From Terriglobia bacterium (GTDB lineage: Bacteria; Acidobacteriota; Terriglobia; UBA7540): DNA of 42,340 nt. The translations under genes and the position numbers were made by a program. The notes beneath the pieces were generated by a model, which was given only the letters and a program-made list of their open reading frames with translations, had not been told where the DNA came from and ran no database searches. This document shows, in pieces, positions 41,068 through 42,340 of this stretch. Positions within the stretch are counted from its first letter, which is position 1. Each line of letters starts with the position of its first letter. Location of the stretch: assembly GCA_020072655.1 (NCBI GenBank), contig JAIQGH010000014.1, positions 1 through 42,340 of the forward strand. Direction: 5' to 3'.

Positions 41068-41907
41068 ATGATTCACGAATCAAGACGCAGCGTGGAGCAG
41101 GTCGCTCAAGTAACCGCCCTCACGCTGCCGAGTATTGCTTGGCCTGTTGCCAATCACCTGACTCTATATCACCGCCTGGGGAAGAGATGGTTCGATGCCA
41201 CTGCGGCCGCCTTCGGGCTGCTTGTAACCTCTCCCCTTCTGGTGATCTGTGCGGTGGCCGTGTGGCTTGACTCCCCCGGCCCCATTTTCTTCCGGCAGCA
41301 CCGGATCGGGAAGCGCCGCAAGCCCTTTGAGATCGTCAAATTCCGGACGATGGTTCATCGGGAAAGGGGCAGCGGGCCAAAGATCACCGCTGAGGGGGAC
41401 ACCAGGATCACGACTGTCGGCAAATGGCTCCGCAAGACGAAACTGGACGAGCTCCCCCAACTCTTCAACGTCCTAAAGGGCGAGATGAGTCTGGTTGGGC
41501 CACGGCCGGAAGTCCCGGAATACGTCGCCTTCTATGACGCCGACCAGATGAGGGTCCTTGCATTCAAACCGGGAGTAACCGGACCAGCTTCCCTTGCCTA
41601 TATTGACGAGGAAAAGCTCCTGGCCGCCGCGCCCGACAAGGAAGCCTTTTATCTCAACGTATTGATGCCACGGAAAATAGGTTTGGACCTCTGGTACTGC
41701 GAGAGAGCGAGTCTCGTCGAGGATCTGCGCCTGATCTTCGCCACGCTGGCAAAGCTTTTCAGTGCAACCAGCTGGCCTGCAAGTATCCCCGCGTCGCCGC
41801 CGATGGCGCCCGCGTTCGAGCTCTCGAAACCCCAGCGGCTGTCCGACATCAGTCTTGATAATCAACAGGGCGTCCTATCGAGCCACCGACCGCGAAGGAA
41901 CTATTGA
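41068..41907 (+). CDS. Undecaprenyl-phosphate sugar-1-phosphate transferase (WcaJ/PglC family)
   Basis: 279 aa with a single membrane/re-entrant helix (about 35-62, [20 protein letters not shown]) and the conserved catalytic core: [27 protein letters not shown], then [24 protein letters not shown]. It is of the short (PglC/Pen-like) type lacking the multi-helix N-terminal domain of WcaJ. It starts repeat-unit synthesis by placing a sugar-1-phosphate on undecaprenyl phosphate at the inner membrane. GAGGTG seven bases before ATG 41068 is a good ribosome site. Confidence 0.9.
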   Translation: MIHESRRSVEQVAQVTALTLPSIAWPVANHLTLYHRLGKRWFDATAAAFGLLVTSPLLVICAVAVWLDSPGPIFFRQHRIGKRRKPFEIVKFRTMVHRERGSGPKITAEGDTRITTVGKWLRKTKLDELPQLFNVLKGEMSLVGPRPEVPEYVAFYDADQMRVLAFKPGVTGPASLAYIDEEKLLAAAPDKEAFYLNVLMPRKIGLDLWYCERASLVEDLRLIFATLAKLFSATSWPASIPASPPMAPAFELSKPQRLSDISLDNQQGVLSSHRPRRNY

Positions 41908-42141
41908 GCGCCCAGTGCCGTTCCAACTGTCTCGCCCTAATTCCGATGTTAGCTATCTCATCCAGCCTGTAAAGGCCCCAACAGTAGCGGTGCACCGAAT
42001 AGCTCGGAACGGCGCTGGCAGTTAGATCCATCGCCACTTGCAGGACCCTTACAGGTTTAAACGGTCACGGACTGCGCCCTGGAGGCAACGGGCGCGCAAC
42101 TGAAGGATGGTCCCCAAAAATCTAAATCCCATGGAGGCAAG
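41908..42141. other. Gap before the epimerase gene
   Basis: 234 bp between the sugar transferase and the epimerase; no supported ORF. No clear terminator hairpin with a U-tract is seen. Confidence 0.5.
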
Positions 42142-42340
42142 ATGCAACTTTCCCATGTTCGTTCGGTTATCGGACCAAATTCCACCGCGCACGAAATCCC
42201 GGTCAAGAATGTCCTGGTGACCGGAGGGGCGGGCTACATCGGTTCGGTGCTTGTCCGCCGCCTGATTGGTGCCGGCTACCGCGTTCGGGTCTTGGATTCA
42301 CTCCTTTTTGGAGACTCCTCGACCGCTTCCCTACGCGACC
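42142..42340 (+). CDS. NAD-dependent sugar epimerase/dehydratase, 3' end outside window
   Basis: First 66 codons only. ATG 42142 has GGAGG four bases upstream. After about 20 leader residues comes the extended short-chain dehydrogenase NAD motif VLVTGGAGYIGSVLVRRLIGAG (TGxxGxxG) and VRVLDSLLFGDSS, typical of UDP-glucose 4-epimerase-like and dTDP-sugar enzymes. It likely supplies a nucleotide sugar for the locus; exact reaction cannot be told from the fragment. Confidence 0.85.
   Translation, partial: MQLSHVRSVIGPNSTAHEIPVKNVLVTGGAGYIGSVLVRRLIGAGYRVRVLDSLLFGDSSTASLRD

Noticed and set aside
1-42340. CRISPR arrays, toxin-antitoxin pairs, integrases or insertion-sequence transposases
   Set aside because: No regularly spaced repeats with unique spacers and no DDE, tyrosine or serine recombinase motif were found on either strand.

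Overview
The window looks like a chromosomal segment of a high-GC, Gram-negative soil-type bacterium, most likely an Acidobacteriota member. This is inferred from the gene types: a Ser/Thr kinase fused to a TolB-like domain and TPRs, Tat-exported Fe-S aldo/keto reductase, UbiA + DUF362 pair, sigma-54 regulator, and a Wza/Wzx/Wzy-type polysaccharide locus with a NusG-like antiterminator. No rRNA or taxonomic marker is present to confirm it.

Layout. 1-4.3 kb: 3' part of a receptor Ser/Thr kinase carrying two kinds of short repeat (heptamers and a 48-bp palindromic element, one copy inside the gene and an inverted copy supplying its stop codon), then a UbiA-family prenyltransferase and a DUF362 protein. 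4.3-11.3 kb: a housekeeping/metabolic stretch (GH2 glycosidase, DUF4126 membrane protein, RpiB, VOC protein, ferredoxin-NADP reductase-like flavoprotein, small membrane protein) with a 14-unit heptamer array. 11.55-14.15 kb: a tRNA-Arg gene whose last 39 bp recur at 14112-14150, bounding about 2.5 kb that holds three small ORFs, a Tat/2x[4Fe-4S] aldo/keto reductase and the cut-off Tat leader of another gene. No integrase is visible. This looks like a small tRNA-bounded island or its remnant. 14.6-16.4 kb: a decayed CusB/CusA-type metal efflux operon with several internal deletions, followed by a 171-bp inverted-repeat element. 16.7-21.3 kb: a lysozyme-like protein, then on the minus strand a receiver-less sigma-54 activator and a PAS histidine kinase/NarL-type response regulator pair.

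22.1-42.3 kb (runs off the right edge): one large plus-strand exopolysaccharide/capsule locus. A UpxY/RfaH-like antiterminator and a 770-nt leader precede an export/copolymerase block (Wza, GumC/Wzz-like protein, ExeA-like ATPase with a LysM-like tail, and a BY-kinase homologue that has lost its nucleotide-binding residues). Then come the Wzx flippase, Wzy polymerase, a deacetylase-like protein, an ATP-grasp/thymidylate-kinase-like fusion, a shortened UDP-sugar dehydrogenase-like protein, a WlbA-WlbB-WlbC-like trio for a diacetamido-uronic acid sugar, a GT2 glycosyltransferase, a second DegT aminotransferase, the initiating sugar-phosphate transferase and the start of an NAD-dependent epimerase. 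Inferred joint function: build a repeat unit with an amino/uronic sugar on undecaprenyl phosphate, flip, polymerise, trim or modify, and export it.

The least conventional parts are the pseudo-BY-kinase/ExeA-LysM pair, the ATP-grasp-kinase fusion beside the short dehydrogenase, and the tRNA-bounded island with an unknown three-gene cassette. All functions are from reading the sequence; no database search was possible.
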